Shown: in pieces, positions 1 through 6,351 of the stretch
How the letters are laid out: every line of letters starts with the position of its first letter
How positions within the stretch are numbered: the first letter of the stretch is position 1
NCBI GenBank assembly: GCA_015494435.1
Contig: WGBH01000359.1
Coordinates: 1 to 7,354, forward strand
From: Thiotrichaceae bacterium
GTDB lineage: Bacteria; Pseudomonadota; Gammaproteobacteria; Thiotrichales; Thiotrichaceae
Direction of reading: 5' to 3'
Length of the DNA stretch: 7,354 nt
Notes under the pieces: generated by a model
What the model was told of the DNA's origin: nothing
Databases searched by the model: none
The model's input: only the letters and a program-made list of their open reading frames with translations
Program-made: the position numbers and the translations under genes

Positions 1-84
1 CAATAGTATGATATTTGTTCTCAAGATATAGAATATTGTATTTTATTAAAGAATAAAAAAACGTGAAAAAATCACAATGCTTTC

Positions 85-117
85 ATAAATAAATAGATTT
101 TTATCGATCTACAGGAC
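85..117. repeat. Decayed direct-repeat copy of the right end of the MITE-like element
   Basis: This stretch aligns with 279-312: 27 or more of 33 positions agree once a single one-base gap is allowed. Shared parts are an ATAAAT/AATAGATTT block, a central ATCGA-like or ACCGA-like block, and the end CTACAGG. The later copy has intact GACCGACC where this one has diverged, so this looks like an older, eroded copy of the same end. The 84 bases before it (1-84) are AT-rich and I see no gene or clear signal in them. Confidence 0.5.
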
Positions 118-171
118 TCGCATCCAAATTCCTATTTTCTTGCGAAATATGGAAATGAAATTTCCGAATAA

Positions 172-313
172 AGCCATGTAGGGTCGGAGGAGTTTACGGA
201 GCCGACCAATAGCAAATGGTCGGTCATAATAGTGAGTATTATATTTTAATTAAAAATCAATATTTATTTATGTTTTTTATAAATGAATAGATTTCGACCG
301 ACCCTACAGGGCT
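172..313. repeat. MITE-like element with 16-bp terminal inverted repeats
   Basis: Bases 172-187 and 298-313 are reverse complements at 15 of 16 positions; the one mismatch is at 176. They enclose 110 bp of mostly AT-rich DNA. Inside lie further alternating copies of a GGTCGG/CCGACC core, at 182-187, 202-207, 218-223 and 298-303. Several hairpins can therefore form: 202-208 with 217-223 (7 bp, 8-nt loop), 182-187 with 202-207 (6 bp), and 218-225 with 296-303 (8 bp). No target-site duplication is obvious and there is no open reading frame of note. It lies 16 bp beyond the lptG stop codon, where a terminator would be expected, and no T-tracted terminator is visible there. Short non-autonomous transposable element or REP-type palindrome is the best reading; the family is not identified. 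Confidence 0.55.
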
Positions 314-329
314 ATCAGTTTTATCCATC

Positions 330-1394
330 TTAATGTATGCGTTGCAACATCCATAAACTTATGATTAAAAATAAAAACAAGGGTAAAAAGGCGCTGATAA
401 TGGGGGTAATTCCATAGACGATTCCAAGTTCATTTAGCACTCTATTTAGTAAGAAAAAAGCGATACCAACGACGATACCAATAAAAACTCGTTGACCGGT
501 GCCACCACTGCGTTGTGAACCAAATAAAAACGGCATGGCGAGAACGAGCATGACCAGTGTGGAAAGAGGAACGGAAAAGCGTTTCCAATAAGCAAGTTCA
601 AATTTATCCGATTTTAGGGCGTTTTCTTTTTGATGTTTAATAATTTTTCGTAAGGCACTTCCTGAGAGTTGTTCAGGTTGCATTGCGGCTATTTTTAGTA
701 TTTCTGCATCTAATAAATCAGCATTATTGATTTGCTTAAGGGTTTCTAAATTAACTCGTTTTTCTTTAAATTGAATTTTTTCCACTTGATCTAATTGCCA
801 ACCATTTTTAGTTGCTATCACTGATTTTGCGCGAAGGATTTTATTTAGACCATTACGGTCTGCTTTCATGCTGTAGATGGTGACATCGTCAAGTTTTTTC
901 TCTGACCAGACTTTAGCAATATGGATTATATTATCTTTTTGTTTAACCCAAAGCCCTGCTTCACTGACGAGATAGATATTTTTATTTTTTAAGGTGGCGA
1001 GGTAGTTTCGTGCTTGCAAGTCACTCACTGGAACAACCCACTCTCCCACTATAAAAGCGAGTACGGTGAGCAAAACGCCCAATTTTAGCACTGAAAAAAT
1101 AATACCTCCAATAGAGTAGCCTGCTGCTCGCATGGCGATAAATTCAGAGTTGGTGGCTAAATTACCTAGCCCTAATAAACTACCAATTAATGTCGCTGTG
1201 GGGAAAAATTCATAAAAACGTGCGGGTAACGTGTAGATCAAATAAATCATTGCCTTGAAGCTAGTGTATTGATCATTGACACTCTGTAGTTCACCAATAA
1301 AGGCGAAAAATAGGTCTAACATCACTAAGGCAAGCCAAGCAACGATGAGACCTTGTAAAGTGGATTTCCATAGATACCAATCCAGTATTTTCAT
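330..1394 (-). CDS. lptG: LPS export ABC transporter permease LptG
   Basis: LptG is an inner-membrane subunit of the LptB2FG transporter, which uses ATP hydrolysis by LptB to pull lipopolysaccharide out of the inner membrane and feed it to LptC and the LptA bridge. The 354-residue protein has the family layout: three N-terminal membrane helices (about 14-34, 48-77 and 96-121), a periplasmic beta-jellyroll region (about 125-265) with the LptG-typical GLWVKQKDNIIHI at 147-159, and three C-terminal helices (about 274-291, 303-321 and 329-349). The segment RSGGTGQRVFIGI (295-307) also fits LptG and not LptF. The ATG overlaps the lptF stop codon as ATGA and has no clear Shine-Dalgarno sequence, so translation is probably coupled to lptF. 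It is the last gene of its operon. Length and architecture look complete. Confidence 0.93.
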   Translation of the reverse strand: MKILDWYLWKSTLQGLIVAWLALVMLDLFFAFIGELQSVNDQYTSFKAMIYLIYTLPARFYEFFPTATLIGSLLGLGNLATNSEFIAMRAAGYSIGGIIFSVLKLGVLLTVLAFIVGEWVVPVSDLQARNYLATLKNKNIYLVSEAGLWVKQKDNIIHIAKVWSEKKLDDVTIYSMKADRNGLNKILRAKSVIATKNGWQLDQVEKIQFKEKRVNLETLKQINNADLLDAEILKIAAMQPEQLSGSALRKIIKHQKENALKSDKFELAYWKRFSVPLSTLVMLVLAMPFLFGSQRSGGTGQRVFIGIVVGIAFFLLNRVLNELGIVYGITPIISAFLPLFLFLIISLWMLQRIH

Positions 1395-2458
1395 CCCGCT
1401 TTACCGTATTGCTTACGCACTAGCCATAAAGCTAATGCAATAAAAATTAGGTGTACCCACCATAAGCCGACTGCACTGGGAATCTTTCCATCCTCTAGCA
1501 TTGATTTACCTGTCATCAATAAATTGGCATAGATGGCGTAGAGCAAAATACCTAGTGCTAATTTTCCAAAACGTCCTTGTCGTGGCGTGGTATAGCTGAG
1601 TGGAAAGGCTAATAAAGCAATAACGGGTGCAGAGAGGATAATCGCTAAACGCCAATGCAGTTCAGCTTTACTAGCTGATGTATCTAGCTCAATTAAATCT
1701 GCGGTTGAGGCGGAGGAAAGTTTGCTTTTATTTGTAACTTTTGAGCTAGGGACACGTAAACCGTGTTCACCAAAATGAAAAATAGTGAACTGTTTGCTTT
1801 TTAAATCATAATCATAACGACTGCCATCATTAATCTGTAATACCCGCTCACCGTTTTGTTGATCAATAAAAAGTAGTGCTTTTCTAGCGGTTAATACAAT
1901 ATCTTTTGTATCCGTTCCAGAATGCATAAAGAAATGTTCCATCACCACGTTTTCTTCATCCATTTTTTCGACAAAAATAGTAAAACGCTTATTGCCTATT
2001 TTAGTATGCATAAACTCACCCACAGGGATTCCAGAGGCTTCAGGGCGTTGTTTGACTTCTCTCTTTATCGCTTGAGTTGTGCTTTCGAGCTGAGGAACAA
2101 GGTATAACACCATCACTGCTAATAGTAAGGTCAAAGGAAAGACAAATAGAAAAATACCCTTGTAAAATTGTTTCGGTCCTACCCCTGAGGAGTGTAACGC
2201 ACTGATCTCATTATCACGGTATAAACGTCCAAAGGCGAGCATCATGCCAATTAATAAAGCGACAGGAATTAATTGGACTGCACCATTAATTGACCCCATT
2301 AAAACCATTTTACCTAATAGATCAACGGGTAAATTACCTGCACTAACACTACTGAGTAAACGAACAAAGGTATTACCGACAATAATCAACAATAAAATCA
2401 GTAAAGTAGCAACAAAGGATTGTAAAATTTCACGCAGTAGATAACGTTGAATAATCAT
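1391..2458 (-). CDS. lptF: LPS export ABC transporter permease LptF
   Basis: LptF is the partner permease of LptG in the LptB2FG complex that extracts LPS from the inner membrane. The 355-residue protein shows three N-terminal helices (about 12-34, 53-76 and 101-122), a periplasmic jellyroll domain (about 124-265) and three C-terminal helices (about 268-288, 298-316 and 329-347). The cytoplasmic-loop segment RLYRDNEISALHSSGVG (78-94), which in this family contacts the LptB ATPase, is well preserved. The ATG lies within ATGA, overlapping the stop of the upstream acyltransferase gene, and there is only a poor ribosome-binding site, which suggests coupled translation. In many gammaproteobacteria lptF is instead the first gene of its unit, divergent from pepA; no pepA is seen here. 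F and G are assigned from order and motifs; the family is certain. Confidence 0.92.
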   Translation of the reverse strand: MIIQRYLLREILQSFVATLLILLLIIVGNTFVRLLSSVSAGNLPVDLLGKMVLMGSINGAVQLIPVALLIGMMLAFGRLYRDNEISALHSSGVGPKQFYKGIFLFVFPLTLLLAVMVLYLVPQLESTTQAIKREVKQRPEASGIPVGEFMHTKIGNKRFTIFVEKMDEENVVMEHFFMHSGTDTKDIVLTARKALLFIDQQNGERVLQINDGSRYDYDLKSKQFTIFHFGEHGLRVPSSKVTNKSKLSSASTADLIELDTSASKAELHWRLAIILSAPVIALLAFPLSYTTPRQGRFGKLALGILLYAIYANLLMTGKSMLEDGKIPSAVGLWWVHLIFIALALWLVRKQYGKAG

Positions 2459-3399
2459 GGCTTATGTTGAGCATAATAATCAATGCCTGATTCATCGCTG
2501 TTTTTATAGCGTTTATGTGTCCATAAATATTGCGCGGGGAATTCTCTAGCTTGCTGTTCAATGATCAAATTAGTACGGATGGCATCCTGTTCAATATCAT
2601 CACTAGGAAAATCAGTAAGGGGCGGTAAAAAGCGTAATAAATAACCTGTTGCACGTTGTTTTTCATCGTAGAGTCTAACCGTAATAAAGGGAATGACCTG
2701 CGCATTGCTAATAGCCGCTAGACGTGAAGTGCTAGGATTAGTGGGTGCTTTTACTCCGAAAAAAGGAATCGATAGACTATTTTTATATTGAAAACTTTGA
2801 TCAGGAGCCGTCCAGACAGTATGTCCTTTTTTTAAACTAATAATCAAAGCGCGTATTTTAGTTTTAGGAATCGCTTTGCCATAACGACGCGCTCTTATTT
2901 TGGCAACAATATGTTCTAAGAGAGGATGTTTATGCGGCCTGTAAACGACATGCACACCATCGGTTAATTTTGAAACAATCGGTCCACCCACTTCCAAACT
3001 AGTAAAGTGCATACCAAATAAAATCAAACCTTCTTTTTTTGCAAGCCCTTGTTCTAAATGCTCAATTCCTTCGATGGTAGACAGTGCTGCTAGTTTTTTA
3101 TCCGCCCCCCACCAACTCAAGCTCATATCCATAATGCCTTGACCTAAAGAAATGAAATGATCGAGACAAAGTTTTTTTCGCTCTGTCTCAGATAATTCAG
3201 GAAAAGCCAATTTAAGATTAACATCAGCAATATGACGGCGAGATGCAAGCAAGCGATACATTAATTTGCCAAATAATCGACCTATTTGCATTTGCCAAGA
3301 CCAAGGAAGATAAGTTAACAAACGCAATAAGCCAATCATACACCACATCCCCCAATAACGAGGATGCAAAAAAGAGCATTTTTTTGTAAAAATATTCAA
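2455..3399 (-). CDS. lpxL: Lipid A late acyltransferase, LpxL/HtrB type
   Basis: This inner-membrane enzyme transfers a fatty acyl chain from acyl-ACP to the Kdo-lipid A precursor. The 314-residue sequence opens with LHPRYWGMWCMIGLL (11-25), matching the E. coli LpxL membrane anchor. It carries the HX4E catalytic dyad as HFTSLE (H131, E136), then YRPHKHP (153-159), APDQ (198-201), a basic S-x-PFFG region (about 207-215) and the C-terminal YLWTHKRYK (291-299). LpxL is favoured over LpxM or LpxP from the N-terminus, but chain length and acylation site cannot be read from sequence. It starts 8 nt after the zinc-finger stop codon and overlaps lptF by 4 nt, so lipid A completion and LPS export are encoded together. 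The start is unusual: TTG at 3399 with AAAGG only 1 nt away; an ATT at 3393 has the same AAAGG at an ideal 7 nt. No in-frame ATG is upstream before a stop. Confidence 0.88.
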   Translation of the reverse strand: MNIFTKKCSFLHPRYWGMWCMIGLLRLLTYLPWSWQMQIGRLFGKLMYRLLASRRHIADVNLKLAFPELSETERKKLCLDHFISLGQGIMDMSLSWWGADKKLAALSTIEGIEHLEQGLAKKEGLILFGMHFTSLEVGGPIVSKLTDGVHVVYRPHKHPLLEHIVAKIRARRYGKAIPKTKIRALIISLKKGHTVWTAPDQSFQYKNSLSIPFFGVKAPTNPSTSRLAAISNAQVIPFITVRLYDEKQRATGYLLRFLPPLTDFPSDDIEQDAIRTNLIIEQQAREFPAQYLWTHKRYKNSDESGIDYYAQHKP

Positions 3400-3405
3400 A
3401 CCTTT
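3391..3405 (-). promoter_or_regulatory. Ribosome-binding site of the acyltransferase gene, ambiguous start
   Basis: AAAGG (3405-3401) is followed by TTG at 3399 (1-nt gap) and ATT at 3393 (7-nt gap), both in frame with the acyltransferase. TTG is the conventional choice but is badly spaced, while ATT is a rare initiator with good spacing. Ribosomes finishing the zinc-finger gene at 3408 could also re-initiate here. Confidence 0.4.
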
Positions 3406-3407
3406 AT

Positions 3408-3617
3408 TTATTTTTCATTACTTAAGCGATATTTTGTACTGCAATAAGGGCAGCGAATACTTCTGGTTTTAGAGGCTTCAATCGCAAGAAAAACGCGCGG
3501 ATGTGAACACCATCCAGCAGAATCACTTGTTGGACAATGTAAAGGTAAATCAGCATTGCTAATAACAATCTCTTTTTTTATATTTAAACTATTGCAATTT
3601 GCTACTCGATCTGCCAT
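3408..3617 (-). CDS. Small CHCC-type zinc-finger protein (NDUFS6-like domain)
   Basis: A 69-residue protein of the zf-CHCC family, the bacterial relatives of the zinc-binding complex I accessory subunit NDUFS6. The ligands are visible in order: C28 (in LPLHCP), H39 (in SHPRVFL), C56 and C59 (RCPYC), followed by the usual YRL ending. The N-terminal 20 residues are variable and not recognised. ATG at 3617 is chosen because AAGGAG (3630-3625) lies exactly 7 nt upstream; an ATG nine codons earlier would put this Shine-Dalgarno sequence inside the gene. A gene of this family commonly sits beside ilvE in gammaproteobacteria, as here (63 nt after the ilvE stop). The biochemical role in bacteria is not settled; neither a complex I nor a branched-chain amino acid link can be shown from this window. 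Confidence 0.85.
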   Translation of the reverse strand: MADRVANCNSLNIKKEIVISNADLPLHCPTSDSAGWCSHPRVFLAIEASKTRSIRCPYCSTKYRLSNEK

Positions 3618-3624
3618 CCGTTTT

Positions 3625-3630
3625 CTCCTT
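3625..3630 (-). promoter_or_regulatory. Shine-Dalgarno AAGGAG fixing the zinc-finger gene start
   Basis: A full AAGGAG at 7-nt spacing from the ATG at 3617. It decides between this start and an upstream in-frame ATG at 3644, and gives a 69-residue product, the size expected for the family. Confidence 0.8.
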
Positions 3631-3680
3631 AGGTAATTTTTCAAAAAATATCAAAGCGCGTTTTAAATAGCTGGATATAA

Positions 3681-4607
3681 TTAATCTACAAAAGTTAACC
3701 AATGTTTATACTTTTTTGCACGCCCATGAACCACATCAAAAAATAATGATTGTAATTGTTCTGTGATCGGGCCGCGAGTGCCTTCACCAATAGAACGATT
3801 ATCTAACTCACGTATGGGTGTCACTTCCGCCGCCGTACCACTAAAAAAGGCTTCATCTGCAATATACACTTCATCGCGCGTAATGCGTTTTTCTTTAATT
3901 TCATAACCAAGGTCATTTGCCAAGGTCATAATGGTATTGCGAGTAATACCATTAAGTGCAGAGGTTAAGTCTGGCGTATAAATAACACCTTGTTTAATAA
4001 TAAAGATATTTTCTCCACTGCCTTCTGCAACATAGCCTTCATTATCTAATAATAAAGCCTCATCATAGCCATCGGTCAATGCTTCTTGCAATGCCAACAT
4101 TGAATTAATGTAATGCCCATTTGCTTTGGCTTTACACATACTAATATTAACGTGGTGACGTGTAAAAGAAGAGGTTTTGATGCGTAGACCGTGCTTCATA
4201 TTCTCTTCACCGAGATAAGCCCCCCATTCCCATGCCGCCACAATGGCATGTGTTTTTAGGTTGTCGGCACGTAATCCCATCCCTTCTGAACCATAAAAAC
4301 ACATTGGGCGAAGATAAGCAGATTCTAAATTATTTTCAGAAACGGATCTAATTTGTGCTTCATTAATTTCTTGCTTAGAAAAAGGAATCTTCATGCACAT
4401 GATTTTTGCAGAATCAAACAAGCGATCCGTATGTTCATTTAGACGAAAAATAGCCGTCCTATTATCATCCGTTTTATAAGCTCGAACGCCTTCAAAAACC
4501 CCCATACCATAATGCAAAGTATGTGTTAAAACATGGATATTGGCCTCGCGCCAAGCAACCATTTCACCATCAAACCATATCAGGCCATCACGATCTGCCA
4601 TTGACAT
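3681..4607 (-). CDS. ilvE: Branched-chain amino acid aminotransferase IlvE
   Basis: A cytosolic PLP enzyme of fold type IV that performs the last, reversible transamination in valine, leucine and isoleucine synthesis, with glutamate as amino donor. The 308-residue protein shows WFDGEMVAW (11-19), HYGMGVFEGVRAY (32-44), the phosphate-contacting R62, the Schiff-base lysine most likely K161 in CKAKANGHYINS (158-169), EGSGENIF (195-202), GITR (220-223) and SGTAAEVTP (256-264). ATG at 4607 is chosen because GAGG (4619-4616) is 8 nt upstream. A start at 4655 would add 16 residues that lie over the probable -10 box, and a second ATG at 4601 is too far from the Shine-Dalgarno sequence. It begins the lower operon, behind its own promoter and the rplI terminator. 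The complete catalytic set suggests an active enzyme. Confidence 0.95.
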   Translation of the reverse strand: MSMADRDGLIWFDGEMVAWREANIHVLTHTLHYGMGVFEGVRAYKTDDNRTAIFRLNEHTDRLFDSAKIMCMKIPFSKQEINEAQIRSVSENNLESAYLRPMCFYGSEGMGLRADNLKTHAIVAAWEWGAYLGEENMKHGLRIKTSSFTRHHVNISMCKAKANGHYINSMLALQEALTDGYDEALLLDNEGYVAEGSGENIFIIKQGVIYTPDLTSALNGITRNTIMTLANDLGYEIKEKRITRDEVYIADEAFFSGTAAEVTPIRELDNRSIGEGTRGPITEQLQSLFFDVVHGRAKKYKHWLTFVD

Positions 4608-4615
4608 TGATCTAT

Positions 4616-4619
4616 CCTC
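4616..4619 (-). promoter_or_regulatory. Shine-Dalgarno GAGG deciding the ilvE start
   Basis: GAGG sits 8 nt before the ATG at 4607 and 14 nt before the alternative ATG at 4601, which favours the former. It is the only purine-rich candidate in the short predicted leader. Confidence 0.65.
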
Positions 4620-4632
4620 TTTATTTATAAAT

Positions 4633-4661
4633 ATTATAGAAAAAGGAGAATACACTGATAG
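4633..4661 (-). promoter_or_regulatory. Probable sigma-70 promoter of the ilvE-lptG unit
   Basis: A perfect TATAAT -10 box lies at 4638-4633. With a 17-nt spacer the -35 position is CTATCA (4661-4656), which matches only three bases of TTGACA, so the -35 is weak. Transcription would start near 4626 and leave a leader of only about 19 nt, just enough for the GAGG ribosome-binding site. It lies between the rplI terminator and ilvE, as expected for a separate unit. The AT-rich setting makes a chance TATAAT possible. Confidence 0.5.
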
Positions 4662-4721
4662 GTCTAGAAAAAGCTAGTCAATTAGCCGTTATTTAAGCGC
4701 ATTTACAAATTTAGCCCATAA

Positions 4722-4751
4722 AAAAACCGCCATTAAATAATAGCGGTTTTT
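4722..4751 (-). terminator. Rho-independent terminator after rplI
   Basis: AAAAACCGC (4722-4730) and GCGGTTTTT (4743-4751) form a 9-bp stem, extended after one mismatch by three A-T pairs around a small loop. Read on the minus strand the stem ends in GCGG followed by a run of seven T, 59 nt past the rplI stop codon. The opposite strand also ends in T, so it could work both ways. A second inverted repeat (4753-4760 with 4780-4787, 8 bp) lies between it and rplI but lacks a GC stem. Confidence 0.85.
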
Positions 4752-4809
4752 CAATTTGAATCCATACTGATCTTAATAATTCAAATTTAAATAAGAATTA
4801 ATAAAACTG

Positions 4810-5376
4810 TTAATCCTTATCTTCTACTGTTTCTGATGCCTCAGGACGACTGATTGCACCTTCGTCCTCATCACTATCCCCTGTTCCAATACTTTCTTTA
4901 GGAGCAATAATCCTAGGTTCTGTTTCACCGTCTTTATTAGTAACAGCTACTTTAACCACGGCATCAATATCTGAATGCAAATGAACACCGACTTCGTAAT
5001 GACCAATGAGACGAATCGGACCATCGGGCATACGAATTTGTTTACGTTCAATCTCAATGCCCGCTTCAATAATCGCATCAGCAATTTCATGATTGGTGAC
5101 AGAACCAAATAATTTACCTTCTGGTCCTGCATTAGCAATGATTTCAAGCGACAATTTTTCAATCTCAATACAACGCTCTTTAGCGGTCGCAATAACTTTT
5201 GCTTCTACTGCTTCTAATTCAGCACGAATTTCTTCAAAAGCAATGAGATTACTTTTAGTTGCTATTTTAGCTTTACGTTGTGGAACAAGATAATTACGTG
5301 CATAACCTGAGCGTACCGTGACGATATCGCCTAATGCGCCTAAATTTTCGATTCTTTCCATTAAAATGACTTGCAT
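4810..5376 (-). CDS. rplI: 50S ribosomal protein L9 with acidic C-terminal tail
   Basis: L9 binds 23S rRNA at the base of the L1 stalk and reaches out from the 50S subunit; it helps maintain reading frame. The N-terminal rRNA-binding domain is clear (MQVILMERIENLGALGD, 1-17, then GYARNYLVP, 24-32), followed by the long connecting helix (about 41-75) and the C-terminal domain with GPEGKLFGSVT (84-94) and the AVVKVAV strand (139-145). Family members usually stop near here, at about 149 residues in E. coli. This protein runs to 188, and residues 147-188 hold 14 acidic against 5 basic side chains, including DSDEDE at 167-172. A weak AGG lies about 9 nt before the ATG. It is the last gene of the rpsF operon, 65 nt after the DUF2232 gene and ahead of a terminator. 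Confidence 0.97.
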   Translation of the reverse strand: MQVILMERIENLGALGDIVTVRSGYARNYLVPQRKAKIATKSNLIAFEEIRAELEAVEAKVIATAKERCIEIEKLSLEIIANAGPEGKLFGSVTNHEIADAIIEAGIEIERKQIRMPDGPIRLIGHYEVGVHLHSDIDAVVKVAVTNKDGETEPRIIAPKESIGTGDSDEDEGAISRPEASETVEDKD

Positions 5377-5441
5377 GGTTTTTACCTATTTTCTTAATCA
5401 AGACGACCAAAGAATAGAATTTCTTTCATCATCTCTTCAAT

Positions 5442-6335
5442 TTAGTTTTGATCTGTTTTGGCAATTTTAGCGCGAAAATCTATAAAATTATCAATAATGC
5501 CAAACGCTACTAATAAAACAAACATTTGAGCCAGCAGGACAAAAAGCAATATATATAATGCTATTAACCAGCCTGCTTTCATTTCAAGTTGATATACAAT
5601 GCTATGTGCAACAGCAAGACCTTGTAGCATAAAAAGACTAACGCCAATGATTAGTATTTCCACTGTTAATGTGCTATTCATTACAATGCTTAAGACAATA
5701 CATACTACCATGACTAAGGCAGGTGTTTTTCCAACACTTAACTCACGAAATTCCTTGCTAAACCCACCTCGATTATAAAGCATGGCTTGCCAATGGCGCG
5801 CGAGTAGTAAGGCTAATGCAACCGTAACGGCTATTGCTGCAATGAATATAGCGGTCATCCAACCCACCATATCTGCAATCAATTTATCAACATCAGCACT
5901 ATTTAATCTATAAATCTCTTGTAAGACAGGTTTAAATTGTTTGAGTGTTTTTTGCCAGAATAATGCAGGTTCTGGCTCATAAAGGTGGAATAATAAAACC
6001 CCTGCAAGACTAGCCACTAAAAGTGCTTGTAAAGTGCCTTGCCATGAACCTGTTTGTGCCAGAAAGCTAGCGAAAAAAACAATCGGTAGCCAGCTTAGCA
6101 AACCAGTGCTTATTCCAAGTGATGCATCCTGCTCAAAGAAGTAAGTGACTATTGCTAGTACCGCACTTCCTAATAAGGTGTATATCAGACCTTGTTGCCA
6201 ACCAATTCTAAGCGTAATCAAAGCAATGGCGGCCCCACTGAACAACCCAACAGGAGGAAGTATCAATGATAGCAAAGTAGACAAGATGATAAAAAATGCT
6301 GCCTGTTTGCGACCTGCCATTATAAAGCTGGCCAT
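5442..6335 (-). CDS. DUF2232-type multi-pass membrane protein in the rpsF operon
   Basis: A 297-residue integral inner-membrane protein of unknown function. Hydrophobic stretches suggest eight or so membrane helices: about 10-26, 30-43, 48-66, 75-93, 104-117, 157-180, 204-243 (probably two) and 254-280. There is a hydrophilic stretch at about 119-155 and a loop NRGGFSKEFRELSVGK at 188-203 of the kind conserved in this family, plus QGLAVAH at 238-244. Membrane proteins of this family occur between rpsR and rplI in pseudomonads and relatives, and the position here is the same; this synteny supports the family assignment. It starts 16 nt after the rpsR stop. The ATG has only a weak AAGAAG upstream; a later ATG at codon 6 has no better site. 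No catalytic motif is visible, and a link to the ribosome is suggested only by position. Confidence 0.8.
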   Translation of the reverse strand: MASFIMAGRKQAAFFIILSTLLSLILPPVGLFSGAAIALITLRIGWQQGLIYTLLGSAVLAIVTYFFEQDASLGISTGLLSWLPIVFFASFLAQTGSWQGTLQALLVASLAGVLLFHLYEPEPALFWQKTLKQFKPVLQEIYRLNSADVDKLIADMVGWMTAIFIAAIAVTVALALLLARHWQAMLYNRGGFSKEFRELSVGKTPALVMVVCIVLSIVMNSTLTVEILIIGVSLFMLQGLAVAHSIVYQLEMKAGWLIALYILLFVLLAQMFVLLVAFGIIDNFIDFRAKIAKTDQN

Positions 6336-6351
6336 AATGTGTTCTTCTTAG

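Noticed and set aside
151..165. Small hairpin GGAAAT/ATTTCC as terminator of lptG
   Set aside because: The stem is AT-rich with a 3-nt loop, is not followed by a T run on the minus strand, and lies about 165 nt past the stop.
217..291. A 24-codon plus-strand ORF inside the MITE-like element
   Set aside because: It is AT-driven, has no ribosome-binding site and spans the hairpin arms; nothing supports it as coding.
302..311. CCCT/AGGG hairpin just after lptG as a terminator
   Set aside because: Only four base pairs around two bases and no T tract; it is better explained as part of the inverted-repeat end.
3618..3644. Longer start of the zinc-finger gene at 3644
   Set aside because: The AAGGAG at 3630-3625 would be inside the gene, and the nine added residues are not typical of the family.
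4608..4655. Extended N-terminus for IlvE starting at 4655
   Set aside because: The 16 extra residues have no counterpart in IlvE, no ribosome-binding site precedes them, and they overlap the TATAAT box and the GAGG site that serve the start at 4607.
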